From a virus: DNA of 22,419 bases. Positions 16,626 to 21,308 of the stretch are shown here, one piece after another. Position numbers and translations under genes: made by a program. Where the stretch lies: IMG/VR virus record IMGVR_UViG_3300021962_000708, positions 1 through 22,419 of that record; one strand, 5' to 3'. How positions within the stretch are numbered: position 1 is the first letter of the stretch; every line of letters starts with the position of its first letter. A model generated the notes under the pieces. That model had not been told where the DNA came from and searched no databases. It saw nothing but the letters and a program-made list of their open reading frames with translations.

Positions 16626-17134
16626 AGTTTGATTGCGTTTAGGTTGAAGTTGTCGGACATGACTTCAGCATAGTCAAAATGACGGCCAAAGCAGTCCCTG
16701 AACGAAACGCATTCGTCTGACCAGCCTTCCACGGCGTTGTTGTAAATGTACGCCTTCTTGGGCACGGTAATGGTGCCGCACAGGAAGTGCAAACCCTTAG
16801 CCGTGACGCGCCAGAACCCGTCTGACCGCTTGCTGTCGTCGTCGTTGCCGCCCTGTTCGATCAGCCCCCACTTGGCCATGGTGGTGTAGTTTTTGCCCCG
16901 CAGCATCCAGGCCGGTGCAATCGGTGGGACGTTCACCCAGCCTTCAGCGTCGCACGGTGCCTTAGACAGCCACAGCAGCGCCAGGGCGTGGGTTTCGGTG
17001 ATGGTAAAGGGTGAAATCTTGCCCCACTTGCCGCAGCAGGGGCAATGGCCCCCGTCGCCTTCAATGGTGACCCGCCAGTCAGCCTTGAGTTTGGCCAGCA
17101 GAATTTCCTCATCGCTCCAGATTTCAAACTGCAT
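16622..17134 (-). CDS. Conserved phage protein with CPCC knuckle and winged-helix-like core
   Basis: The start chosen is the ATG at 17134 because AGGAGG lies just upstream; an upstream extension to 17266 would run across a separate small gene. The 170-residue product starts MQFEIWSDEEILLAKLK. GGHCPCCGKWGKI follows at 28-40; Cys31, Cys33 and Cys34 with His30 may bind zinc. The middle (HALALLWLSK, MLRGKNYTTMAKWGLIEQ, SDGFWRVTAKGLHFL) looks like a winged helix. The C-terminal third is aromatic and acidic. It is a recognisable conserved hypothetical of Burkholderiales phages. As last gene of the leftward operon it may act on DNA, but its function is unknown. Confidence 0.7.
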   Translation of the reverse strand: MQFEIWSDEEILLAKLKADWRVTIEGDGGHCPCCGKWGKISPFTITETHALALLWLSKAPCDAEGWVNVPPIAPAWMLRGKNYTTMAKWGLIEQGGNDDDSKRSDGFWRVTAKGLHFLCGTITVPKKAYIYNNAVEGWSDECVSFRDCFGRHFDYAEVMSDNFNLNAIKL

Positions 17135-17142
17135 GGCCCCTC

Positions 17143-17289
17143 CTAAAACCACAGGTAGAACCCGTGCAAGATGCCGATGGGAAAAAAGATCGCCCCAGCC
17201 AGTAAAAAGCCCCACATCCCATCTGCAAAGCAGGTGAAGACATGGGTTAACCAGGCGAGGAAACACAGAACGCCGATGATGTAACCCAT
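17143..17289 (-). CDS. 48-residue membrane protein
   Basis: A short gene is read on the minus strand from ATG 17289 to TAG at 17143, filling the gap between the SSB-like gene (10 bases upstream) and the CPCC protein (8 bases downstream). AAGGGG precedes the start. The product is almost entirely hydrophobic: a segment with FLAWLTHVFTCFADG, then GFLLAGAIFFPIGILHGFYL. Proteins of this pattern (AWxTHV, AGAxxFPIGIxHG) recur in phages and prophages as unknown membrane proteins. It has two predicted membrane helices and no known role. Confidence 0.75.
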   Translation of the reverse strand: MGYIIGVLCFLAWLTHVFTCFADGMWGFLLAGAIFFPIGILHGFYLWF

Positions 17290-17298
17290 GGTGGCCCC

Positions 17299-17556
17299 TT
17301 AGAACGGCGTGTCGTCCATGTCATCAAACCCGCTGCCGCGCTGCTGGCGGGGCTGGTCTTCCCGCGGCCTGGGTTCGTTCATGTACGCCCAGCCGTCCCA
17401 GCCGCCTTCCTTTAGCGGGATAACGTCAATCTTTAGCATTTCACCGTTCTTGGTGTCAATGACCGAGCCGATGCGCTGGTATCGGTTTTTCTGCTGGCCG
17501 TCTTTGTTGGTGTACTGGCCGGTGATGACGGTGATTTCTTTGGTGACTTTAGGCAT
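17299..17556 (-). CDS. Single-stranded-DNA-binding-like protein with SSB-type C-terminal tip
   Basis: The 85 residues begin with a beta-rich part (KEITVITGQYTNKDGQQKNRYQRIGSV, KIDVIPLKEGG), a pattern seen in short phage SSB-like proteins encoded beside recombination genes. A charged, disordered tail follows and ends DDMDDTPF. That last segment closely mimics the acidic DDxPF tip through which bacterial SSB recruits partner enzymes. It lies one base after the YqaJ-type exonuclease gene in the leftward operon, matching an annealase-exonuclease-SSB set. GGGGA is the ribosome-binding site. The assignment rests on tail motif and context more than on fold recognition. Confidence 0.7.
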   Translation of the reverse strand: MPKVTKEITVITGQYTNKDGQQKNRYQRIGSVIDTKNGEMLKIDVIPLKEGGWDGWAYMNEPRPREDQPRQQRGSGFDDMDDTPF

Positions 17557-17557
17557 T

Positions 17558-18187
17558 TCATTCCCCGATAATTTTCTTCAGTGCTGCAACCTTGGCGTCT
17601 ACTTCAGCCAAGAACTTAATAACCTCTGATTCCACGTCAGCCAGCCACTTATCGTCGCGCAAGACGCGGACAACAAACAGTTGGGCCTTGGCGGGCATCC
17701 GAGGGTCGAACACAACGTAGTCGCACCACGACCTGTCGGCGCAGCGCATCTGCCATTGCATTTGAGCGTAGTACTTAGATTCGACCGGGTTTTCGGCAAG
17801 CCAGCATTCCAAAGCGGTCTTGCTGTCGGGGCATTTGATCTCGACCATCCCATCATCGCCTACAAGGCCATCAGGGGACGCGCCAGCCGCTGCAATGGTC
17901 GGGTGAGGGATAAACCCCACCTCATCCACCATAACGCCCCTGGAGGCCTCATAAGCGGCCCTGGCAAACGGTTCCTGGTCGATGCCCCACTGCATGGCCG
18001 CGTTGGTGTAGGAATCGGCCTTGGTGCCGGTGACCCTCTCCAGCACCAGTTGGGTCATATAGTTGCCGCGGTCGGCCCCGTAGCCCGTCTTTGTCTTGGC
18101 CAAGACTTTGTACAGGCTGCTGGCGGTCACTTTGCCCAGGCGGGCGGTAAACCAATCGTCGGTGCGTTGTTCCATCATTTCAATCAC
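17558..18187 (-). CDS. YqaJ/lambda-exonuclease-type recombination nuclease
   Basis: This 209-residue PD-(D/E)XK nuclease has all family marks: EQRTDDWFTARLGKVTAS at the start; WGIDQEPFARAAYE (67-80); the catalytic set ASPDGLVGDDGMVEIKCP with Asp106, Glu116 and Lys118; and YYAQMQWQM (139-147), where the Gln and Met follow the lambda-exo pattern. It degrades the 5' strand at DNA ends to give single strands for the ERF annealase two genes upstream. GTG at 18187 is taken as start because it overlaps the preceding stop (GTGA) and AGGAG lies eight bases upstream. ATG at 18178 or 18175 is possible but badly spaced. Confidence 0.88.
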   Translation of the reverse strand: MIEMMEQRTDDWFTARLGKVTASSLYKVLAKTKTGYGADRGNYMTQLVLERVTGTKADSYTNAAMQWGIDQEPFARAAYEASRGVMVDEVGFIPHPTIAAAGASPDGLVGDDGMVEIKCPDSKTALECWLAENPVESKYYAQMQWQMRCADRSWCDYVVFDPRMPAKAQLFVVRVLRDDKWLADVESEVIKFLAEVDAKVAALKKIIGE

Positions 18188-18435
18188 TTTGCTTTCTCCT
18201 GATTTTGGGCTTTGAAAATTGCATATTCCGCTGTTGTTTTTGCCCCGACTTCAATGGTGATTCGCATTACCGGGTCACCGTCAACCCATACCGGGATGGC
18301 GATTTCATGCGGCACAGGCACTTTGGCGTTGTTGTAAGCCTGAATAGTTCTTGCGTGAATGTCGGATGCCGCTTCCCAAAGTTTGTGCATCGGATGGTCG
18401 GTGGTCACCTTAGACCGCAATCTTGAAGATTTCAT
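18184..18435 (-). CDS. Unknown 83-residue early phage protein
   Basis: The product starts MKSSRLRSKVTTDHPMHKLWEAASDIHARTI; the last part, VPHEIAIPVWVDGDPVMRITIEVG, is beta-rich and ends with a helix (AEYAIFKAQNQEKAK). It is soluble, with no motif I recognise. AGGAG lies seven bases before the ATG, whose TGA overlap with the preceding gene (ATGA) indicates coupled translation. Its place between the ERF and exonuclease genes suggests an accessory to recombination, but that is guilt by association only. Confidence 0.65.
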   Translation of the reverse strand: MKSSRLRSKVTTDHPMHKLWEAASDIHARTIQAYNNAKVPVPHEIAIPVWVDGDPVMRITIEVGAKTTAEYAIFKAQNQEKAK

Positions 18436-18653
18436 GCTTCTACTCCTAACTGTTCTGCAATTCTTTCAATGGCATCAACACAACTGATGTTCAAGGCTTC
18501 ATCAATCAGACGTAAAGATTGGTCAATTATTTCGTCATAAGTCCCTGGGTCGGCCTCCTTGATCGCTTCAAGCGTAAATTTGGCATCGTTTAATGCGTCC
18601 AGGTCTGCACTGTTGACGCGCTGCAAGATTTCGATGTCTTCTTTATTTGCCAT
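18432..18653 (-). CDS. Unknown 73-residue helical early phage protein
   Basis: ATG at 18653 is chosen because AGGAG sits seven bases upstream; a longer reading to 18701 has no such site and lies inside the ERF gene. The product is acidic and helical (DIEILQRVNSADLDALNDAKF, DEIIDQSLRLIDEALN, AIERIAEQLG) with no known motif. It overlaps the end of the ERF gene by 11 bases, and its own stop overlaps the next start by four, so it belongs to the recombination operon. Its function is unknown. Confidence 0.65.
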   Translation of the reverse strand: MANKEDIEILQRVNSADLDALNDAKFTLEAIKEADPGTYDEIIDQSLRLIDEALNISCVDAIERIAEQLGVEA

Positions 18654-19233
18654 TTGCTTTCTCCTTTTTGGCGCGTTCAATGCGGGCTTTCTTGGCGGCA
18701 ATCACCCGTGCCTGTAGCGTCTGATTGCCCTGGCAAGCCTCATAAGCTGCGGAATAGGCTTTGGCCAGGTCATCGCTGCTGGCGCTGGCCTCAATCGCTG
18801 ACAGGTGGTCGGTAATGTCAGGCGTTGGGGGTGCGGGCGGGGCTGTAGGGCGACGGCTGGCCGCGTTGGCGTCGTCGTCTTCTGGTGCGATACCGCAAGC
18901 GGCCATCAGGCTGTAGCGGCGGGCATAGGTCAGCGCCGAGCCGTAACCCTGGGGGTCTTGCTTGGCTGCGGGGACGTGCAGCTGTCCGCAGTTGATGACT
19001 TCACCCGATTCGTGGATGAAGACGGTTTCCACGATCACGCCATCGTCGCAGGGGCTGACGCGCTGGGTCAGTGCAATCCCGTTGTTGTTGAGGGCATCTA
19101 CCACCGCCTCAACGCAAGCGGCCAGGTCGGCGTAGCGTGATTTGAAGTGGGGGTTAGTGCTGGACTTCAGCGCGGGGCCAAATTCCTTCTGGGCCTTGAC
19201 CAAGGCCGCGGCTACTTTGTTGAACGTGTTCAT
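18643..19233 (-). CDS. erf: ERF-family single-strand annealing recombinase
   Basis: This 196-residue protein has the ERF core: NKVAAALVKAQKEFGPALK at the N-terminus, NPHFKSRYADLAACVEAV (27-44), and the family signature KQDPQGYGSALTYARRYSL followed by MAACGIAPEDDD. A Pro/Ala linker separates a helical C-terminal domain (TDHLSAIEASASSDDLAKAY...). ERF proteins anneal complementary single strands and circularise P22-like genomes; here the partner exonuclease and SSB-like gene lie downstream. ATG 19233 is preferred over ATG 19287 because AGGAG stands nine bases upstream and the preceding gene stops four bases away. Confidence 0.92.
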   Translation of the reverse strand: MNTFNKVAAALVKAQKEFGPALKSSTNPHFKSRYADLAACVEAVVDALNNNGIALTQRVSPCDDGVIVETVFIHESGEVINCGQLHVPAAKQDPQGYGSALTYARRYSLMAACGIAPEDDDANAASRRPTAPPAPPTPDITDHLSAIEASASSDDLAKAYSAAYEACQGNQTLQARVIAAKKARIERAKKEKANGK

Positions 19234-19237
19234 GGTT

Positions 19238-19432
19238 TCATACTCCTGTTGTCGTTGCACTGTTTCGTAAAACTGTTGGTGACTCATTTTTTTCTGCCAA
19301 AGGTTTCCAGCCGAACCGACGCCACGTTTTGGTGATGTCGGTAAACGCGGCGGGCGTGTACTTAAACCGGCTGTCCAAGATGTTGGGACGTACCGGCTGC
19401 GGTGGTGCGGGGACGGCGCGAAGCTGTTTCAT
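19238..19432 (-). CDS. Unknown 64-residue conserved early phage protein
   Basis: ATG 19432 is supported by a four-base overlap (ATGA) with the upstream gene. The product contains NILDSRFKYTPAAFTDITKTW followed by RRFGWKPLAE, a pattern (LDxRFKYTPA...T) that I recognise from short uncharacterised proteins of phage early operons. A Pro-rich start (RAVPAPPQPVRP) and a Ser/Thr-rich end lie either side. Its final codons contain AGGAG, the ribosome-binding site for ERF. Its function is unknown. Confidence 0.65.
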   Translation of the reverse strand: MKQLRAVPAPPQPVRPNILDSRFKYTPAAFTDITKTWRRFGWKPLAEKNESPTVLRNSATTTGV

Positions 19433-19560
19433 GACGACCACCAAGCGACGAGCAGCCAAGCCAAGCCGGTGCCGATGACAAGGGCCAGCAGGAAGCCTAA
19501 AGCGGCCTCTGTGCGGCTTTCGGCGTTGTCGGTCTTGTAGTGTTGACGGTACTGTTTCAT
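19429..19560 (-). CDS. 43-residue single-pass membrane protein
   Basis: This short gene starts at ATG 19560 with AAGGA seven bases upstream and ends at a TGA overlapping the next ATG. The product has a charged N-terminus (MKQYRQHYKTDNAESRTEAA) and one strong membrane segment (LGFLLALVIGTGLAWLLVAWW). The N-terminal part is probably cytoplasmic. No family is recognised. It is one of three small membrane proteins in the leftward half, possibly acting on the host envelope early in infection; that is speculation. Confidence 0.65.
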   Translation of the reverse strand: MKQYRQHYKTDNAESRTEAALGFLLALVIGTGLAWLLVAWWSS

Positions 19561-19569
19561 GGTGTTTCC

Positions 19570-19680
19570 TTAGAAGGGTGCAGCGGGCAATTTGTCGCGC
19601 TGCTGCTGTTGGTATTCACGTTCTTGGGCGGGTGTCCAGGGGATTGGCCCCCCTGGTGGGGGGAATGGCCAGTTAGACAT
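19570..19680 (-). CDS. 36-residue proline-rich early protein
   Basis: The reading is ATG 19680 to TAA 19570. It starts MSNWPFPPPGGPIPWTPAQE and ends with a charged Gln-rich helix and LPAAPF. The start overlaps the end of the preceding gene by eight bases, with AAGG about ten bases upstream. Packing against both neighbours (nine-base gap downstream) supports a real gene, and similar PFPPP...PWTP short proteins exist in phages. The terminal PF is weakly like the SSB tip but lacks the acidic residues. The function is unknown. Confidence 0.55.
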   Translation of the reverse strand: MSNWPFPPPGGPIPWTPAQEREYQQQQRDKLPAAPF

Positions 19681-19882
19681 TGGCAAGCACCTTGGCCTTG
19701 TTGATGGCCTGGGCCAGCATGGCCGCGGGGTAGATGTAGACGCCGACAATTTGTTCAGCGTCGGTGTCCAGCAACGTGACAGCAAGACCGCGTTGGGTGG
19801 TGGTCACGGTGGATGCAATGCCCAGGTCAGGATTGACAAAGGTTGCAATACGATTGGCGGGGATGGTCTTGACGGCGTTCAT
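19673..19882 (-). CDS. Unknown 69-residue early phage protein
   Basis: The product starts MNAVKTIPANRIATFVNPDLGIAS. It reads as a small alpha/beta protein: RGLAVTLLDTDAEQIVGVYIYP followed by a helix AAMLAQAINKAKVLANV. No motif is known to me, but the sequence is well formed with normal codon use. The start overlaps the stop of the gene above by four bases (ATGA). It belongs to the unit transcribed from the operator-controlled promoter at 20176-20205. Confidence 0.65.
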   Translation of the reverse strand: MNAVKTIPANRIATFVNPDLGIASTVTTTQRGLAVTLLDTDAEQIVGVYIYPAAMLAQAINKAKVLANV

Positions 19883-20133
19883 GCTGTCACCCCGCTGGCG
19901 TTCAATTGACCTTCCATGACCGCAAACAAAACGCCTTTGGCGCGGTTCAGAGTTTTACGAGCGCCTTCAACATCGCCGTAGGCCATTTGTTCCTGGGCGT
20001 CAGACATGAGGCCAGCAACGATCATGTTAGCGCCGTTGAACTTGTAGGTGAAGGAATCGGTAACGCTGTCCAGGAATTGCTGGAAGTTGCAACCATACAT
20101 TTGTTGGTCGCGTGAGGCTTGATTTGCATTCAT
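19879..20133 (-). CDS. Unknown 84-residue early phage protein
   Basis: This is a mostly helical acidic protein: SRDQQMYGCNFQQFLDSVTD, then ANMIVAGLMSDAQEQMAYGD and EGARKTLNRAKGVLFAVMEG. No family is recognised. It is the first gene after the operator-controlled promoter at 20176-20205. AAGGAG lies eight to nine bases before ATG 20133, at the end of the conserved leader shared with two other early genes. The position suggests strong early expression under the Cro-like regulator. Confidence 0.68.
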   Translation of the reverse strand: MNANQASRDQQMYGCNFQQFLDSVTDSFTYKFNGANMIVAGLMSDAQEQMAYGDVEGARKTLNRAKGVLFAVMEGQLNASGVTA

Positions 20134-20205
20134 CTTGATTTCTCCTTAATAGACCGCTTGCTGCGGCATGGTTGCATTGTAAGCCCGCTTAACACGGGCT
20201 GTCAA
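20134..20205 (-). promoter_or_regulatory. Operator-controlled early promoter P1 with mini-ORF leader
   Basis: On the minus strand, TTGACA (20205-20200) and TACAAT (20181-20176) are separated by 18 bases, close to a sigma-70 consensus. The palindrome TAAGC-GG-GCTTA (20180-20191) fills the spacer end and overlaps the -10 by two bases. Six bases after the -10 comes an ATG (20169), the predicted +1, opening a seven-codon frame (MPQQAVY, stop at 20146). A short CCGC/GCGG hairpin precedes AAGGAG. It drives the genes from 20133 leftwards. Confidence 0.82.
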
Positions 20206-20209
20206 GTGT

Positions 20210-20476
20210 TTACATCCGCACGGCCCGAGCGCAAGCAGCGTCCCAGTAGGGGCTGTCGGGGAAGATGCGAACCCGACCCTTTTCAAAGTAGTCGGTCATC
20301 ATGTCGGTGTTGTTTTCGTAGGGGGCCAGGTCGCGGAACACGCGGCCCAGTGCGCCTGTGTAGTCTCTGGCGTAGATCGTCACGCAGTCACGACCATCAA
20401 CCAGGGTGCCGCGGTGGTACCAGACCTTGGCTTTTTCGACGTTGTTGGTAACGTAGAACTTCATCATCTTGACCAT
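20210..20476 (-). CDS. Unknown 88-residue early phage protein
   Basis: The start is ATG 20476, eight bases after AAGGAG; two further ATGs follow within five codons. The product (MMKFYVTNNVEKAKVWYHRG, TIYARDYTGALGRVFRDLAPYE, FEKGRVRIFPDSPYW) seems a compact alpha/beta protein, rich in Tyr and Arg, ending CARAVRM. No family is recognised. It is a single-gene unit: its own operator-promoter lies upstream (20515-20544), and another promoter of the same type starts right after its stop. Such individually controlled first early genes often act on the host, but nothing in the sequence shows this. Confidence 0.68.
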   Translation of the reverse strand: MVKMMKFYVTNNVEKAKVWYHRGTLVDGRDCVTIYARDYTGALGRVFRDLAPYENNTDMMTDYFEKGRVRIFPDSPYWDAACARAVRM

Positions 20477-20544
20477 CTTGATTCTCCTTAAAAGACCCGT
20501 TAGGGCATGGTTTGATTGTAAGCCCGCTTTACACCGGCTGTCAA
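20477..20544 (-). promoter_or_regulatory. Operator-controlled early promoter P2 with two-codon leader
   Basis: The elements are TTGACA (20544-20539), an 18-base spacer and TACAAT (20520-20515). The operator core, read on the plus strand TAAGC-CC-GCTTT (20519-20530), overlaps the -10 by two bases and has one mismatch to the P1 palindrome. Six bases after the -10, ATG CCC TAA (20508-20500) makes a two-codon mini-ORF at the predicted transcript start. A CCC/GGG hairpin and TCTTTTAAGGAG follow. It drives the 88-residue gene. Confidence 0.82.
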
Positions 20545-20547
20545 GGA

Positions 20548-20730
20548 TTACGCGAAAGAAATTACGAAGCCCGATGTTTCGAGCATTTCAACGTAACCGG
20601 GAACGCGAGACTTGCGAATCTGGACAGAAACGCCGCCGTAGATCGCCTCTTTGGCAGATTCGGTAAGAGCCACGAAAGTGACCGTGGTTTCGTTGAAGTC
20701 AGAGGGAAGGATTTGGAAGTCAGCAGACAT
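20548..20730 (-). CDS. Unknown 60-residue early phage protein, first gene leftwards
   Basis: The product starts MSADFQILPSDFNETTVTFVAL and ends ETSGFVISFA. It is predicted to be mostly beta strand with one short helix (TESAKEAIY); GGVSVQIRKSRVPGYVEML is the middle. No motif is known to me. It is the first gene leftwards of the regulatory hub, with AAGGAG before ATG 20730 and its own operator-promoter (20778-20806). Its stop is three bases from the -35 of promoter P2, so the next gene is separately started. Confidence 0.68.
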   Translation of the reverse strand: MSADFQILPSDFNETTVTFVALTESAKEAIYGGVSVQIRKSRVPGYVEMLETSGFVISFA

Positions 20731-20806
20731 TTGGAACTCCTTAAAAGACCGCTTGCAATTCGCTACGGCATGACTGAATGTTAAGCTGGCTTACGCACCA
20801 CGTCAA
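20731..20806 (-). promoter_or_regulatory. Divergent leftward early promoter P3 with operator O1
   Basis: The elements are TTGACG (20806-20801), a 17-base spacer and TAACAT (20783-20778). Operator O1, TAAGC-TG-GCTTA on the plus strand (20782-20793), is a perfect 5-bp inverted repeat with a two-base centre and overlaps the -10 by two bases. Six bases downstream lies ATG CCG TAG (20771-20763), again at the predicted +1. A CCG/CGG stem and TCTTTTAAGGAG lead into the 60-residue gene. The -35 and -10 hexamers equal those of the rightward promoter. Confidence 0.82.
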
Positions 20807-20817
20807 CAACTATTTGT

Positions 20818-20829
20818 AAAGCCCACTTA
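20818..20829. promoter_or_regulatory. Central operator copy O2
   Basis: AAAGC-CC-ACTTA matches 8 of 10 arm bases of the early-promoter operator TAAGC-NN-GCTTA. It lies between the two divergent promoters, outside either core, inside a wider TGTAA-N7-TTACA inverted repeat (20815-20831). It could allow cooperative binding between O1 and O3. Confidence 0.55.
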
Positions 20830-20850
20830 CATTAGTCAGGTATTGGTGGC

Positions 20851-20885
20851 TTGACGGCAACAGCAAGTTGGCTTAACATCGCACG
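20851..20885 (+). promoter_or_regulatory. Rightward promoter P4 with operator O3, leaderless start
   Basis: The elements are TTGACG (20851-20856), a 17-base spacer and TAACAT (20874-20879). Operator O3, CAAGT-TG-GCTTA (20864-20875), overlaps the -10 by two bases exactly as in the leftward promoters. Only six bases (CGCACG) separate the -10 from the ATG of the Cro-like gene, so transcription should begin at or beside the start codon. There is no Shine-Dalgarno sequence. Confidence 0.82.
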
Positions 20886-21047
20886 ATGGACAAGAAACAA
20901 GCCATTGAAAAAGCGGGGTCGGCCATGGCGCTGGCCAAGTTGTTGGGCATCACGCGCCAGGCCATCAGCCAGTGGGGCGACGCCTTGCCCGCGGCCCGTT
21001 TGTGGCAGCTGAAAGCCCTGCGGCCCAAATGGTTCAAGGGCGGTTGA
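20886..21047 (+). CDS. Cro-like helix-turn-helix regulator
   Basis: This 53-residue protein is of the Cro/YdaS type. MDKKQAIEKAGSAMALAKLL leads into a helix-turn-helix (SAMALAKLLGITRQAISQWG, residues 12-31), then LPAARLWQLKALRPKWFKGG. The pattern SxxALAxxLGITRQAxxQWGxxxP is that of short phage Cro proteins. It has no oligomerisation or protease domain, so it is not a CI-type repressor. Transcription from promoter P4 would give a leaderless mRNA, with operator O3 in its own promoter, implying autoregulation. It is the likely ligand of all five operator copies (inference). Its TGA stop is embedded in the TTGACA -35 of the next promoter. Confidence 0.85.
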   Translation: MDKKQAIEKAGSAMALAKLLGITRQAISQWGDALPAARLWQLKALRPKWFKGG

Positions 21048-21073
21048 CAAGGAATTTTTTGTTGATGTATGAT
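21044..21073 (+). promoter_or_regulatory. Operator-free sigma-70-like promoter P5 for a small RNA
   Basis: TTGACA (21044-21049) and TATGAT (21068-21073) are 18 bases apart, both within one base of consensus. The spacer is T-rich and has no TAAGC/GCTTA operator, unlike the four neighbouring promoters, so it may be constitutive. The -35 overlaps the end of the Cro-like gene. The predicted start is near 21080, at the foot of the first hairpin of the RNA. Confidence 0.75.
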
Positions 21074-21079
21074 CCAAAC

Positions 21080-21241
21080 CGTCTGGAGTGGCATCCAGGC
21101 GAAGAAAGTAGGCTTAGAACCCCTCAGTTCGCTGTGGTGGGTCTTGACAAGCATCAAGCGAGGCTTTTGCCTACTTTCAATCGCCTTGTTGCTGCTCACG
21201 CCAAGAGCCAAGATCCACCAGAACGAATTGAGGGGTTTTTT
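21080..21241 (+). ncRNA. Compact structured small RNA candidate (about 160 nt) with pseudoknot
   Basis: Elements by hand pairing: a 5' hairpin (21081-21086 with 21095-21100); a single strand GAAAGTAGGC (21104-21113); and a long hairpin of 27 positions with two mismatches and two G-U pairs (21120-21146 with 21209-21235), capped by a 62-base loop. The loop contains GCCTACTTTC (21169-21178), a perfect 10-bp complement of the 5' strand, which would form a pseudoknot; the competing local hairpin AGGC-TTTT-GCCT shares its bases. Six Ts follow the long stem. A plus-strand frame from ATG 21065 runs through it, but its codons (AGA, AGG, CTT, CCA) are unlike the neighbouring genes. No known RNA family is recognised. 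Immunity, antitermination or antisense control are all possible. Confidence 0.72.
21209..21241 (+). terminator. Rho-independent terminator ending the small RNA
   Basis: The 3' arm of the 27-bp hairpin ends TGAGGGG, directly followed by TTTTTT (21236-21241). The closing pairs at the foot of the stem are four G-C. This is a strong intrinsic terminator for transcription from P4 and P5. Rightward transcription into the replication genes would need readthrough or antitermination, or a further promoter not recognised here. Confidence 0.72.
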
Positions 21242-21308
21242 GCTTTTGCAGACCGTACTCCGCACGAAGTAGGGGCCGCAAGTGGGGCTGCTCGGAAGGA
21301 AACCGCGA

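Noticed and set aside
17134-17266. Longer start for the CPCC protein at 17266
   Set aside because: The extension overlaps the separate 48-residue membrane gene, and AGGAGG marks ATG 17134.
19233-19287. Longer start for the ERF protein at ATG 19287
   Set aside because: It has no ribosome-binding site and overlaps the upstream gene, while ATG 19233 has AGGAG at good spacing.
21144-21149. TTGACA inside the small RNA as a further promoter
   Set aside because: No acceptable -10 exists 16-18 bases downstream; the bases are part of the long stem and loop.
20873-21265. 130-codon minus-strand frame opposite the Cro-like gene and small RNA
   Set aside because: It lies antisense to a well-supported gene and a terminator, lacks a ribosome-binding site, and gives a low-complexity product with no known pattern.
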